Notes under the pieces: model-generated
What the model was told of the DNA's origin: nothing
Databases searched by the model: none
The model's input: only the letters and a program-made list of their open reading frames with translations
Made by a program: the position numbers and the translations under genes
In this document: positions 9,271 to 17,208 of the stretch, piece after piece
Layout of the letters: each line of letters starts with the position of its first letter
Numbering within the stretch: the first letter of the stretch is position 1
Source of the DNA: Streptomyces tardus
GTDB lineage: Bacteria > Actinomycetota > Actinomycetes > Streptomycetales > Streptomycetaceae
Assembly: GCF_018101125.2 (NCBI RefSeq)
Contig: NZ_JAELVF020000001.1
Location: forward strand, 4,133,629-4,197,628
Length of the DNA stretch: 64,000 nucleotides
Direction: 5' to 3'

Positions 9271-9957
9271 ATGGCGAGGAAGGAAAATTCCGAGAACCCC
9301 GGGCGACTCAAGCAGATCGCCCTCACCTACAAGATGACCAAGCGGAGCGATCGCTGGATCGGTCTGATTCTGCTGGGTGTCGGCCTGGTCACCTTCGGTG
9401 TGCTCCTCGGTATCGGTTTCTTGATCGGTCACCCGATCTATTTGGGCATCCTGGGCTTCCTGCTGGCCTTCCTCGCTACGGCGATCGTCTTCGGGCGGCG
9501 CGCCGAGAAGTCGGCCTTCGGGCAGATGGAGGGCCAACCGGGAGCGGCTGCAGCGGTGCTCGACCGGATCGGCCGAGGCTGGGTCGTCACCCCCGCGGTG
9601 GCGATGAACCGGAACCAGGACGTGATCCACCGCGTCGTCGGCAAACCCGGCGTGGTGCTGGTCGCCGAGGGCAACCCCAACAGAGTCCGCGGTCTGCTCA
9701 ACGCGGAGAAGAAGAAGATGTCGCGGCTGCTCGGCGACGTGCCGGTGCACCCGATCATCGTCGGCAACGACGAGGGCCAGGTGCCGCTGCGCAAGCTGCG
9801 GCAGACGATCGTCAAGAAGCCCCGGGTCCTGCCCGGCGGTCAGGTCACCGAGGTCAACGACCGGCTGCGCGCCGTCGGCGACCTGATGAGCAACATGCCG
9901 ATGCCCAAGGGTCCGATGCCCAAGGGAATGAAGATGCCGAAGGCGCCGCCGCGCTGA
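9271..9957 (+). CDS. DUF4191 membrane protein
   Basis: 228 residues. A basic N-terminus (about 30 residues) leads into two close membrane helices (about residues 31-53 and 56-76), then a soluble cytoplasmic domain ending in a Met/Pro/Lys-rich tail (PMPKGPMPKGMKMPK). This matches the actinobacterial DUF4191 family. Function is not established. The position after lipA is conserved in Streptomyces, but no direct link to lipoate synthesis is known to me. Confidence 0.85.
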   Translation: MARKENSENPGRLKQIALTYKMTKRSDRWIGLILLGVGLVTFGVLLGIGFLIGHPIYLGILGFLLAFLATAIVFGRRAEKSAFGQMEGQPGAAAAVLDRIGRGWVVTPAVAMNRNQDVIHRVVGKPGVVLVAEGNPNRVRGLLNAEKKKMSRLLGDVPVHPIIVGNDEGQVPLRKLRQTIVKKPRVLPGGQVTEVNDRLRAVGDLMSNMPMPKGPMPKGMKMPKAPPR

Positions 9958-9976
9958 TATATCACCCACGACGCGG

Positions 9977-10013
9977 AGCGGGGTGGCGACGGTTCGACCG
10001 TCCCCACCCCGCT
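9977..10013 (+). terminator. nested hairpin after the DUF4191 gene
   Basis: Outer arms of 10 bases (9977-9986 and 10004-10013) enclose inner arms of six bases (9988-9993 and 9997-10002), followed by a short pyrimidine tract. It lies 20 bases past the stop codon and faces the convergent RDD gene. Confidence 0.8.
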
Positions 10014-10234
10014 TCTCTGTCTCCGCCCACCCTGACAGCTGCTCTTCCGCCTCCAGGACCGCAAGGGTGCCGGGCCCACCGGCCCACCTCGTGGCAAGCC
10101 CTTGCTCAACGTTCGAGCCACCAGCGCGCCCCGGTGGTCCGGACTGCGGAGGGACGCACCTGCCCGCTCGCCCGCGCCGGTGCGGCGGCGACAGTCGGTA
10201 CGCCGCCCAGCGCCGCTGCTCCCGGTCGCGGACG

Positions 10235-10702
10235 CTACATCCGTACCTGGACAGCGCCGCTGATGCGGTCGTGCAGGCCGCGGCCGTCCCGGTCCCACAC
10301 CAGCGGCGGGATCACCAGGAGCAGCAGTACGGTGCGCACGAACACGCGGGGCACGGTGAGCCGGCCGCCGTCCAGCGCGATCACGCGCAGCCCCAACACG
10401 CGCTTGCCCGGCGTGAATCCGAGGGTGCCGACGGTGAGGAACGTCATGACGCCGAAGACGACCAGCGTCCAGTTGCTCGTCGACTGCGCCTCGCCCCCGC
10501 TCAGCAGGCCGAAAGCGATCAGCAGACAGAGGAACCAGTCGACGAAGATCGCCGCGATGCGGCGGCCGGGAGCGGCGACCGAGCCCGGCCCCTCCTGGGG
10601 CAGACCGAGGCGCTCGCCCCGGTAGCCGAACTCGACGCCCATCTGCTCCGCCGCCGCGCGGGGGCCGGAGAGCCACGATCCAAGTACCTGCCGATTGTCC
10701 AC
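10235..10702 (-). CDS. RDD family membrane protein
   Basis: 155 residues from GTG at 10702-10700; the frame is open further upstream but that extension is Pro/Arg-rich and unlikely. The RDD signature is present: RRIAAIFVDWF opens TM1 (about residues 50-70), TM2 follows at about 78-98, then FTPGKRVLGLRV and a third hydrophobic helix (about 122-140) ending DRDGRGLHDRISG. RDD proteins are small polytopic membrane proteins, some linked to ion transport. It is transcribed away from glnA. Confidence 0.85.
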   Translation of the reverse strand: MDNRQVLGSWLSGPRAAAEQMGVEFGYRGERLGLPQEGPGSVAAPGRRIAAIFVDWFLCLLIAFGLLSGGEAQSTSNWTLVVFGVMTFLTVGTLGFTPGKRVLGLRVIALDGGRLTVPRVFVRTVLLLLVIPPLVWDRDGRGLHDRISGAVQVRM

Positions 10703-10849
10703 CCGACCACGGTAGCGCGCGGGGCGCGGGGCATCGTACGCCGCCCGGGCTTGCGGTGCTCCGCCGCCGGTCGGAGACTCGCCGCAGGGCTTTGTGGCGG
10801 GCGTCCCGGTCCGAGCCGCGTGCGGCCGTCGAGGGCGGGACACCGCTCC

Positions 10850-10950
10850 CCGAAAGGCCGCCGACCGGCTCCCGACCGGCTCCCGACCACCTTCCGAAAG
10901 ACTCCCGACCGGACCCCGACGGGGAGCCCGACCGGCTCTCCGAAAGGCGG
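10850..10950. repeat. degenerate short repeats upstream of glnA
   Basis: Variants of CCGACCGGCTC occur about five times, interleaved with three CGAAAG units. The tract is not coding. It lies just upstream of the GlnR site and may be a remnant of local slippage. Confidence 0.45.
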
Positions 10951-10970
10951 CAAATGGGGCCGCTCGTCGG

Positions 10971-11008
10971 TTAACACCGGCGAAACAACTGGGTCATGCG
11001 AGAGAAAT
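10971..11008 (+). promoter_or_regulatory. GlnR binding site of the glnA promoter
   Basis: Two a/b half-site pairs with perfect 11-base periodicity: TTAAC at 10971, GAAAC at 10982, GTCAT at 10993 and GAAAT at 11004, each separated by six bases. This matches the published GlnR consensus (gTnAc-n6-GaAAc repeated) found before Streptomyces glnA. A TATGCC or TAGGGT -10 candidate follows near 11014-11025, before the AGGAGG ribosome site at 11093. Confidence 0.87.
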
Positions 11009-11104
11009 CCCGTATGCCTAGGGTCAAGCCCGCAGGCCACCGCACTGGCGCTGCGAAAAGAGCTGCAAACCCCGTCCTCGCGCGGCGGGCCTAGGAGGAC
11101 TTGG

Positions 11105-12520
11105 ATGTTCCAGAACGCCGACGAGCTGAAGACGTTCATCGCGGACAACGACGTGAAGTTCGTCGACGTTCGTTTCTGCGACCTGCCCGGCATCATGCAG
11201 CACTTCACGGTGCCGGCCAAGACCTTCGACCCGACCGAGAACCTGATGTTCGACGGATCCTCGATCCGCGGTTTCCAGGCGATCCACGAGTCGGACATGG
11301 CACTGGTCGCCGACATCTCCACCGCGCGCCTCGACCCGTTCCGCAAGGACAAGACGCTCAACATCAACTTCTTCATCCACGACCCGATCACCGGCGAGCA
11401 GTACAGCCGTGACCCGCGGAACGTGGCGAAGAAGGCCGAGGCGTACCTCGCCTCCTCCGGTATCGCCGACACCGCGTTCTTCGGCCCCGAAGCGGAGTTC
11501 TACGTCTTCGACGACGTGCGCTTCGAGACCAAGGCCAACGCCGGCTACTACCACATCGACTCCGAGGCGGGCGCCTGGAACACCGGCGCCATCGAGAACG
11601 GCGGCAACCGCGGCTACAAGGTCCGCTACAAGGGCGGCTACTTCCCCGCCCCGCCCGTCGACCACTTCGCCGACCTGCGCGCCGAGATCTCCCTGGAGCT
11701 GGAGGAGGCCGGTCTGGAGGTCGAGCGCCAGCACCACGAGGTGGGCACCGCCGGACAGGCCGAGATCAACTACAAGTTCAACACCCTGCTCGCCGCCGCC
11801 GACGACCTGATGCTCTTCAAGTACATCGTGAAGAACGTCGCCTGGCGCAACGGCAAGACCGCCACCTTCATGCCGAAGCCGATCTTCGGTGACAACGGCT
11901 CGGGCATGCACGTCCACCAGTCCCTGTGGACCGCGGGCGAGCCCCTGTTCTACGACGAGGCGGGCTACGCGGGCCTCTCGGACACCGCGCGCCACTACAT
12001 CGGCGGCATCCTCAAGCACGCCCCGTCGCTGCTGGCCTTCACCAACCCGACGATCAACTCGTACCACCGCCTGGTCCCGGGCTTCGAGGCCCCGGTCAAC
12101 ATGGTGTACAGCCAGCGCAACCGCTCCGCCGCGATGCGCATCCCGATCACCGGCGCCAACCCCAAGGCCAAGCGCGTGGAGTTCCGCGCCCCGGACCCGT
12201 CCTCCAACCCGTACCTGGCCTTTGCCGCGCTCCTGATGGCGGGCCTCGACGGCATCAAGAACAAGATCGAGCCGGCGGAGCCGATCGACAAGGACCTCTA
12301 CGAGCTCGCCCCCGACGAGCACGCCGACGTCGCCCAGGTCCCCACCTCTCTCCCGGCGGTCCTCGAAGCCCTTGAGGCCGACCACGAGTACCTGCTCGCC
12401 GGCGGTGTGTTCACCACCGACCTCATCGAGACGTGGATCGACTACAAGCGCACCCACGAGATCGCCCCGATGCAACTCCGCCCGCACCCCCACGAGTTCG
12501 AGCTCTACTTCGACATCTAA
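11105..12520 (+). CDS. glnA: glutamine synthetase type I
   Basis: 471 residues from ATG at 11105 with AGGAGG about eight bases upstream; the open frame runs far upstream but only this start fits the family. It makes glutamine from glutamate, ammonia and ATP. Family motifs in order are MFDGSSIRGF (about residues 46-55), a Glu-rich metal site in FFGPEAEFYVF, GSGMHVHQS (about 264-272), NRSAAMRIP (about 340) and NPYLAF near the adenylylation region. Length is that of dodecameric GSI-beta enzymes. The upstream GlnR site indicates nitrogen control. Confidence 0.97.
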   Translation: MFQNADELKTFIADNDVKFVDVRFCDLPGIMQHFTVPAKTFDPTENLMFDGSSIRGFQAIHESDMALVADISTARLDPFRKDKTLNINFFIHDPITGEQYSRDPRNVAKKAEAYLASSGIADTAFFGPEAEFYVFDDVRFETKANAGYYHIDSEAGAWNTGAIENGGNRGYKVRYKGGYFPAPPVDHFADLRAEISLELEEAGLEVERQHHEVGTAGQAEINYKFNTLLAAADDLMLFKYIVKNVAWRNGKTATFMPKPIFGDNGSGMHVHQSLWTAGEPLFYDEAGYAGLSDTARHYIGGILKHAPSLLAFTNPTINSYHRLVPGFEAPVNMVYSQRNRSAAMRIPITGANPKAKRVEFRAPDPSSNPYLAFAALLMAGLDGIKNKIEPAEPIDKDLYELAPDEHADVAQVPTSLPAVLEALEADHEYLLAGGVFTTDLIETWIDYKRTHEIAPMQLRPHPHEFELYFDI

Positions 12521-12558
12521 AAGCCTCTGACCTGTGAAAACGCAGTTCGAGCTATTGT

Positions 12559-12597
12559 CGTCGGTGCAGGTCAGCGACTCGCTGACCTGCACCGACG
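12559..12597 (+). terminator. strong glnA terminator hairpin
   Basis: Perfect 18-base arms (12559-12576 and 12580-12597) with a 3-base loop, 38 bases past the glnA stop. The rest of 12521-12773 holds nothing that looks coding. Confidence 0.88.
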
Positions 12598-12773
12598 GTT
12601 TCGTATCGGTGCCGCGATCCCGCTCGATCCGCCTGGTGCGCACCCGGACAGTGCACCGAGATCAAACTGGGACGAAAAGGGGGCAGTCCGCTGCCGACCG
12701 TGGGGGGCATCCGACGGATAATCACGGAGGGTAATTACAGCGGGGGCGACTACCGCCTTGCATCCTGGCGCGT

Positions 12774-12820
12774 GTACCAAATCCTCCCCATCTCAGGTCG
12801 ACCTGGGTAGAATTTGGTAC
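12774..12820. promoter_or_regulatory. nested palindromes, candidate AbiEi operator
   Basis: GTACCAAAT (12774-12782) and ATTTGGTAC (12812-12820) are perfect 9-base inverted arms ending directly at the next start codon. Inside them lies the 12-base palindrome CAGGTCGACCTG (12794-12805). AbiEi antitoxins are known to repress their own promoter through inverted repeats, so this is a likely operator. The start codon abuts the outer arm, so the transcript may be nearly leaderless or the operator may occlude the ribosome site. Confidence 0.6.
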
Positions 12821-13432
12821 ATGCTTAAGCCCACTGACCGACTCATGCAACGCCTGGCGGGCCTGCCTCCGACCTTCACCTCGCGCCAGGCTCGCGCCGT
12901 TGGGCTTCCTCCACGGGATCTGGCCACCTTGGCCTCCGCCGATGACATCGAGGAGATCTCCCGGGGTGTCTACCGTCGGGCCGACGCAGCACCGACAGCC
13001 CACGTCGACGTCCTCGCAGTCTGCACCCGGGCGCCGCACGCGATCGTATGTGGGGAGTCCGCACTGACGCTGCACGAACTGATCGACGACATCCCGTACG
13101 AGGTGCACATCGCGGTACCACGGGGCACACACCGCCCGGCGATCGCCTATCCCGCGACCCGGACGTCTCAATATGCTGCGGATACCTTCGGCTACGCGAT
13201 GGACCGGTTCGAAGCTGCTCCAGGCGAAACCGTCCCCGTCTACAGCCCCGCACGTTCCGTGGTGGACGCCATGCGCCTCGGCGGGGCCGCAGGCAGACCC
13301 CTCGCGCTCAGCGCCCTCAACCGCTACCTGCGCCGACACGGCCAGGGCGGCGTCGCCGACCTTCAGGAAGCCGCTCAGACACTCGGTGCCCTGTCCACCA
13401 TCCGCCCAGCCATCGAAGCGGTGCTCGCCTGA
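12821..13432 (+). CDS. AbiEi-type antitoxin (type IV toxin-antitoxin)
   Basis: 203 residues from ATG at 12821. The N-terminus is a winged-helix region (RLAGLPPTFTSRQARAVGL, then DDIEEISRGVYRR), followed by the alpha/beta domain typical of AbiEi (VCGESALTLHELI, HIAVPRGTHRP, PARSVVDAMRLG). AbiEi neutralises the AbiEii nucleotidyltransferase and represses its own operon. The stop overlaps the next start (TGATG), so antitoxin and toxin are translationally coupled. Unlike the toxin, this gene is intact. Confidence 0.85.
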   Translation: MLKPTDRLMQRLAGLPPTFTSRQARAVGLPPRDLATLASADDIEEISRGVYRRADAAPTAHVDVLAVCTRAPHAIVCGESALTLHELIDDIPYEVHIAVPRGTHRPAIAYPATRTSQYAADTFGYAMDRFEAAPGETVPVYSPARSVVDAMRLGGAAGRPLALSALNRYLRRHGQGGVADLQEAAQTLGALSTIRPAIEAVLA

Positions 13433-14331
13433 TGCCCAACCCCACCCGCGACACAACCGCCGGGCGTATCTACAACGACCTGCGCAACCTCGCCCGCCGC
13501 ACCGGACGACCAAGCGACCAGTTGATGCTCGAATACGTCCTGGAACGCTTCCTGTTCCGGTTGGGCAGTCACCCCGAGGGCGGCCGGCACTTCGTACTCT
13601 AGGGTGGCCTGCTGCTCGCCCAGTTCGGCGCCCGTCGCATGACCCGCGACATCGACATCCTCGGCCGTTCGTTCTCCGGTGGCGAAGCCGAGATCACCCG
13701 CCGCATCGCGGCCATCGCCGCCGCCGAGGCCGACGACGGGGTCGCCTTCGACCCCACAAGCCTGTCCACCGTACCCATCCGTGGGGACGACGAATACCAC
13801 GGACTCCGCCTGACCATGGCCGCGAGTCTCAGCCGGGCGCGACTCAAGCTCCCACTCGACGTCAGCTTCGGCGATCCGGTCACTCCCGAGCCAAAGTTGA
13901 TCGATTACCCGCAGGCCCTGGAAGGAACGCCCTTCCCGCTCTACGGCTACCCGATCGCGACCGTCGTCGCGGAGAAGCTGTCCACCGCCGTCGCTCTCGG
14001 AGATCTCAACACCCGGGACCGCGACTACGCAGATCTCTACCAGCTGATCACCCGGCACCGTCTCGACGGCAACGAACTCATCGATGCCCTCACCGCGACC
14101 GCCGGACACCGAGCCATCCAGCTGCGCCCACTCAGCAGCGCCATCACCGACCTGCCGACGCGTCGTCAAGCTCCGTACACCGCCTGGCTGCGTCGCCAGG
14201 GTCCCTCAGCCGAGAACCATCCCGAAAACCTCACCGAGTTGGTCGCCCTCGTCGCGGACTTCGCCGACCCGCTCCTCACCGGCACCGCCACGCAACGAAT
14301 CTGGGAGCCGCAAGCGAAGGCTTGGACCTGA
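13432..14331 (+). pseudogene. AbiEii/AbiGii-type nucleotidyltransferase toxin with in-frame stop
   Basis: The frame from ATG 13432 runs to 14331 (300 codons) but contains TAG at 13600-13602, codon 57. The interruption falls exactly where the family has the conserved Lys of the KGG motif: FVL-stop-GGLLLAQFG. One base (AAG to TAG) explains it. After the stop the frame stays open and shows RMTRDIDILG (nucleotidyltransferase metal-binding DxD-type motif) and VVAEKLSTAVALGD. Either the toxin is inactive, or the base is a sequencing error or a read-through codon. Re-initiation at ATG 13639 would lack the KGG loop. Confidence 0.85.
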
Positions 14332-14879
14332 AGCCCGATCCTGGGGGCCAGTGCGCTGCCGCTCAGGAACTCCGTGTACTCGCACGGACTCAACAATCGC
14401 GAACGAAGTGGGATTGCCGTGCACCAAGGCATTCCGGAGACACCGCCCCGGCACCAGCACAGCCACACCCGTCGCTAGCCTCCCCGCCGTGTGCACCGGT
14501 TGTGCACCAGACTCTCTGCGAGTACTCATCTACTCAGGTCAGGGCCGTGTTCATGGAGTACTTCGACATCCAGGAAGCTCGCGGATCAGAGGCTGTTCGC
14601 TCTGATCCGGGCCGTGCACGGCCCACGGCCGTTTCGCTGCGCGGTTGTCGGTGGTGCGCGCTTTGGACCTCCCAACCCAAATGAGATGACGGATGACCTC
14701 AGGTCGAGCGCGAATCGCTCGGTACTCGCCAACGAAAGGGCAGTCAGAGGCGACAGCCCGACGCAGCTGGGTGCGTGCTCGCCGAGGGCTCGACCGCGTG
14801 CACGGCACATCGACCGGACACCGCGCTCAGCGTGCTCGACTGCCGGGCCCGCTGTGGGCATGGGTATGCTCCGGACCTT
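14332..14879. other. 548-bp accessory spacer, no gene seen
   Basis: Frames here change and are short; none resembles a known protein. A 9-base hairpin lies at 14583-14591/14600-14608. The stretch joins the AbiE pair to a region with IS remnants, so it may be decayed mobile DNA, but nothing identifies it. Confidence 0.35.
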
Positions 14880-15197
14880 ATGAGTGCTGTACGACCCTGG
14901 GGCCAGGCCAAGCTGGCGAGCGGGCCCGCGGCTGCGATCGTCGTTCTCGGTGACCTGCTTGTGTGTGCCGTGCTGCTTCTGATGTCCATAGGGATCATTG
15001 GTGCGGAGCCGACAACCCGGGCCGAGGAGACCGCTGCTTGGCAGTCTGCCGGGAAGCTGTACTTCGGCTGGCTGGTGGTGGGTGCGGCGTCTTTCGCCGT
15101 GTTGCGCATGCCGAAAGCTCTGCTCGCCCACGTGTCGACGATGTTGCTCTCGCCCGTTGCCCTGTTCGTGCTGCTGCTCTCGTCCAGTCCCGGTTGA
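14880..15197 (+). CDS. small membrane protein of unknown function
   Basis: 105 residues from ATG at 14880. Three hydrophobic segments are visible: about residues 16-38 (AAAIVVLGDLLVCAVLLLMS), 55-72 and 84-102. The loop between the first two is acidic with Thr and Glu. No conserved domain recognised and no strong ribosome site. Codon use is normal for the window, so it is probably a real gene in the accessory patch. Confidence 0.5.
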   Translation: MSAVRPWGQAKLASGPAAAIVVLGDLLVCAVLLLMSIGIIGAEPTTRAEETAAWQSAGKLYFGWLVVGAASFAVLRMPKALLAHVSTMLLSPVALFVLLLSSSPG

Positions 15198-15305
15198 TGC
15201 CGGACGTGCGGGTGTGGCTCGGAGTAGCAGGCCCGGCGATCAGCGCCTTCGCAAGCTCCGTCACAACCTCGGCGCGCTGCTCGTCACCCAGGATCGAGGC
15301 GGCGA

Positions 15306-15603
15306 TCAGACGCGCCGCCTCAAGTGTCCGGGTGAGGAGGCGAGCTGCCGCCAACAGACGAGAGCGCAGCCGAGGGTCAGAAACGCTTCGTGGATGTCGT
15401 CGCGGATCTCCCAGCGGATCCGCAGCCGTCGGAACCAGGGCAGGTGGGCGAACGCGCGCTCCAGACCCAGCGTTGAGCGCCCGGTCCCGAGCCGTGCCCG
15501 GTCCCACGGCGGGCGATCACCGGCTTCACGCCGAGGGCTCGGACGAGACGGGGGTACTTGTCGTGGTCGTAGCCGCGGTCACCAAGCACGATCGCATGCC
15601 GTG
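15306..15603 (-). pseudogene. IS5-type transposase remnant (C-terminal end, frameshifted)
   Basis: Reading the minus strand from about 15603 gives AIVLGDRGYDHDKYPRLVRA and VIARRGTGHGSG. After a one-base shift near 15450 it continues LERAFAHLPWFRRLRIRWEI, DDIHEAFLTLGCALVCWRQL and a stop at 15306. This is the end of an IS5-family DDE transposase with the final catalytic Glu region. The N-terminal two thirds and both terminal inverted repeats are missing. It cannot move on its own. Its inner edge has replaced the 3' end of the neighbouring secreted-protein gene. Confidence 0.8.
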
Positions 15604-15854
15604 TACCGGTCGCCGGGGGCCGGGTTCGATCCGCAGACGTCGGTGCCCTTCTTACGGGTGCCGAGGCTTGTGCCTGTGGTCGAGGGGACCGTGCGGATGT
15701 GTGTGTCCGTCATGGCCACGTAGAAGTGGCACGACGGCGGAGGTTGCGGGTCCGTGGTGTCGGCGGCTGTTGCGGTGCCGGCCGAGGCGATGGCGCCGGT
15801 GGTGAGGAGGGTCGCGGTGGTGAGGACGGTGGCGAGTTTCCGTCTGAACGTCAT
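15579..15854 (-). CDS. secreted SH3-like protein, 3' end truncated by IS remnant
   Basis: 91 residues from ATG at 15854-15852 with AAGGAG upstream. Residues 1-31 are a clear Sec signal peptide (basic MTFRRK, hydrophobic core, Ala-Gly-Ala-type cleavage region ending TATAAD). The mature part has one SH3-like strand set (HIRTVPSTTGTSLGTRKKGT). The fragment at 16075-16290 keeps the homologous end RYTACGRTGSKWVCFAHKTK, whereas this gene breaks off right after RYTAC and ends CDRAW, which is transposase sequence read in another frame. About 25 residues are therefore missing; function is doubtful. Confidence 0.65.
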   Translation of the reverse strand: MTFRRKLATVLTTATLLTTGAIASAGTATAADTTDPQPPPSCHFYVAMTDTHIRTVPSTTGTSLGTRKKGTDVCGSNPAPGDRYTACDRAW

Positions 15855-16074
15855 CTGCGTCTCTCCTTCGGTGGGGGTCGTCGCCCCGTGGCGGGCACGC
15901 CGTGGCGCGGCCGGGCCGCGCAGTCGACTTCGGTGAAATCGGTGGCGGTCGGGTCGAGTTGGTGTGCGGGCGGGTTCGGGGCGGGGATGTGGTGGGTGCT
16001 GCGTCGTCCGTGGTCGCCGTACCGCGCTGGTGCGGCAGGTACGGCGACGCGGTGGAGCGCGAGTGCTCCGGAGC

Positions 16075-16290
16075 GGTCGGCCCTTGAGGCAGGTGGCGAC
16101 GACGTAGCCCTCTCCCTTGGTCTTGTGCGCGAAGCACACCCACTTCGAGCCGGTCCTGCCGCAGGCGGTGTAGCGGCTGCCCGCCTTGGACGGTGTGCCG
16201 CAGATCGACTTGCCCTTCTTGAGGGTGCCGCGGAGCTTGGCGCCGGACGACGGCTTCTTGCGGATGTTCAGATCCGGCGCTGTGCGACGG
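16075..16290 (-). pseudogene. C-terminal fragment of a second secreted SH3-like protein
   Basis: Minus-strand frame with LNIRKKPSSGAKLRGTLKKG, then CGTPSKAGSRYTACGRTGSK and KGEGYVVATCLKG. It is a paralogue of the gene at 15579-15854 and keeps the Cys-rich end that gene lost. No signal peptide or start is found upstream, and the frame runs on past the natural end (the codon after LKG is CGA, one base from a stop). It looks like a gene remnant; it overlaps no other coding sequence. Confidence 0.5.
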
Positions 16291-16394
16291 GTTTGGTGAC
16301 GCTGCCGCCGGGGTGGCTTGAACGTCCCTCGCGCGGCCGGATCTGCGGCCTTTCCCGGCCGTTCGAAGCTGGTGAGGATGTGCGCAACCGGGCG

Positions 16395-17117
16395 GTGAGA
16401 GCGGAGAGTTGGTTGGTTGCGAAGCGCAGGAGGCGGTCGGCGGCGAGGCGTCGGCGTGAGGCCCGTCGGAACGTGGCACTGGTGGCGGCGGTGGGGCTCG
16501 CCGTGCTGGTGGTGAACTGGTCGCTGGTGTGGCCGTACCTGCTGGCGGCTGTGGTCGGTGGATCCGCCGGCGGGCTGGTGTGGTGGTTGTGGCGGACGGA
16601 TCGGCTGCTGCGTGCGGGGGAGCGGGCGCGCAGGGACGAGGAGGTGCGCGAGGCCGGCCGCAGATCGCTGTCCGAGGTGGACGCGATGAGCTGGCAGGAG
16701 TTCGAGCGCTACGTCGCGTGGCTCTGTCGGCGCGACGGTTGCCGGGACGTCGAAGTGAGCGGAAAATCCGGCGACTTGGGGGCCGACGTACTCGCGACGC
16801 TGCCGGACGGGCGGCGTCTGGTCGTGCAGTGCAAGCACTACGCGCCGCACCGGTACGTGCCCAGCGGCGATATGCAGAAGTTCGTCGGCACCGCCTATCT
16901 GCACCACGGCGCCGATGTGGCGGTGTTCGTGGCGACCTGCACCTTCAGCAAGCCCGCGATGGCGCTTGCCGTGCGCCACGGGGTGCTCGCCGTGCACCGC
17001 GACCTGCTCGGCCAGTGGAACACCGGCAGCCCGCTCTCGGAGCTGCTGCCGATCAACGGTTCCGGGCAGGGGGACCGCCGTCACCGCCGACGGTGGAAGG
17101 AGACCTATCGCGGGTAA
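16395..17117 (+). CDS. membrane-anchored Mrr-like restriction endonuclease
   Basis: About 240 residues; GTG 16395 is chosen but GTG 16380 or TTG 16413 are possible. A strongly basic N-terminus (KRRRRSAARRRREARR) leads into two adjacent membrane helices (about residues 26-45 and 47-62). After a charged linker, the Mrr_cat fold follows: MSWQEFERYVAWLCRRDG, DVEVSGKSGDLGADVLA, RRLVVQCKHY. The Asp of GADV and the Q-x-K of VQCKHY give the PD-(D/E)xK core. Such proteins cleave foreign or modified DNA; the membrane anchor could place the nuclease where DNA enters the cell, which is my inference. Confidence 0.8.
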   Translation: MRAESWLVAKRRRRSAARRRREARRNVALVAAVGLAVLVVNWSLVWPYLLAAVVGGSAGGLVWWLWRTDRLLRAGERARRDEEVREAGRRSLSEVDAMSWQEFERYVAWLCRRDGCRDVEVSGKSGDLGADVLATLPDGRRLVVQCKHYAPHRYVPSGDMQKFVGTAYLHHGADVAVFVATCTFSKPAMALAVRHGVLAVHRDLLGQWNTGSPLSELLPINGSGQGDRRHRRRWKETYRG

Positions 17118-17208
17118 ACGCGGTCCCGGCGGCAAGCAACTGACGGCCACTCAACAGCGCGTGCAGCAGCGGCTGTTGGCGAACCGGCCCGTATCGGAGC
17201 CAAGTTGG

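Noticed and set aside
9983..11104. Upstream extension of glnA to 845 codons
   Set aside because: Runs through a terminator, the antisense RDD gene and the GlnR site; the family start at 11105 has an AGGAGG site.
11024..12643. 539-codon antisense frame over glnA
   Set aside because: Mirror of glnA codons; Val/Gly/Asp-rich with no motif, and no ribosome site.
15306..15603. Complete insertion sequence
   Set aside because: Only the transposase C-terminus is left, frameshifted, with no terminal inverted repeats or target duplication found.
12521..17208. Integrated element with attachment sites
   Set aside because: The patch looks accessory, but I found no tRNA gene, integrase or flanking direct repeats to define borders.
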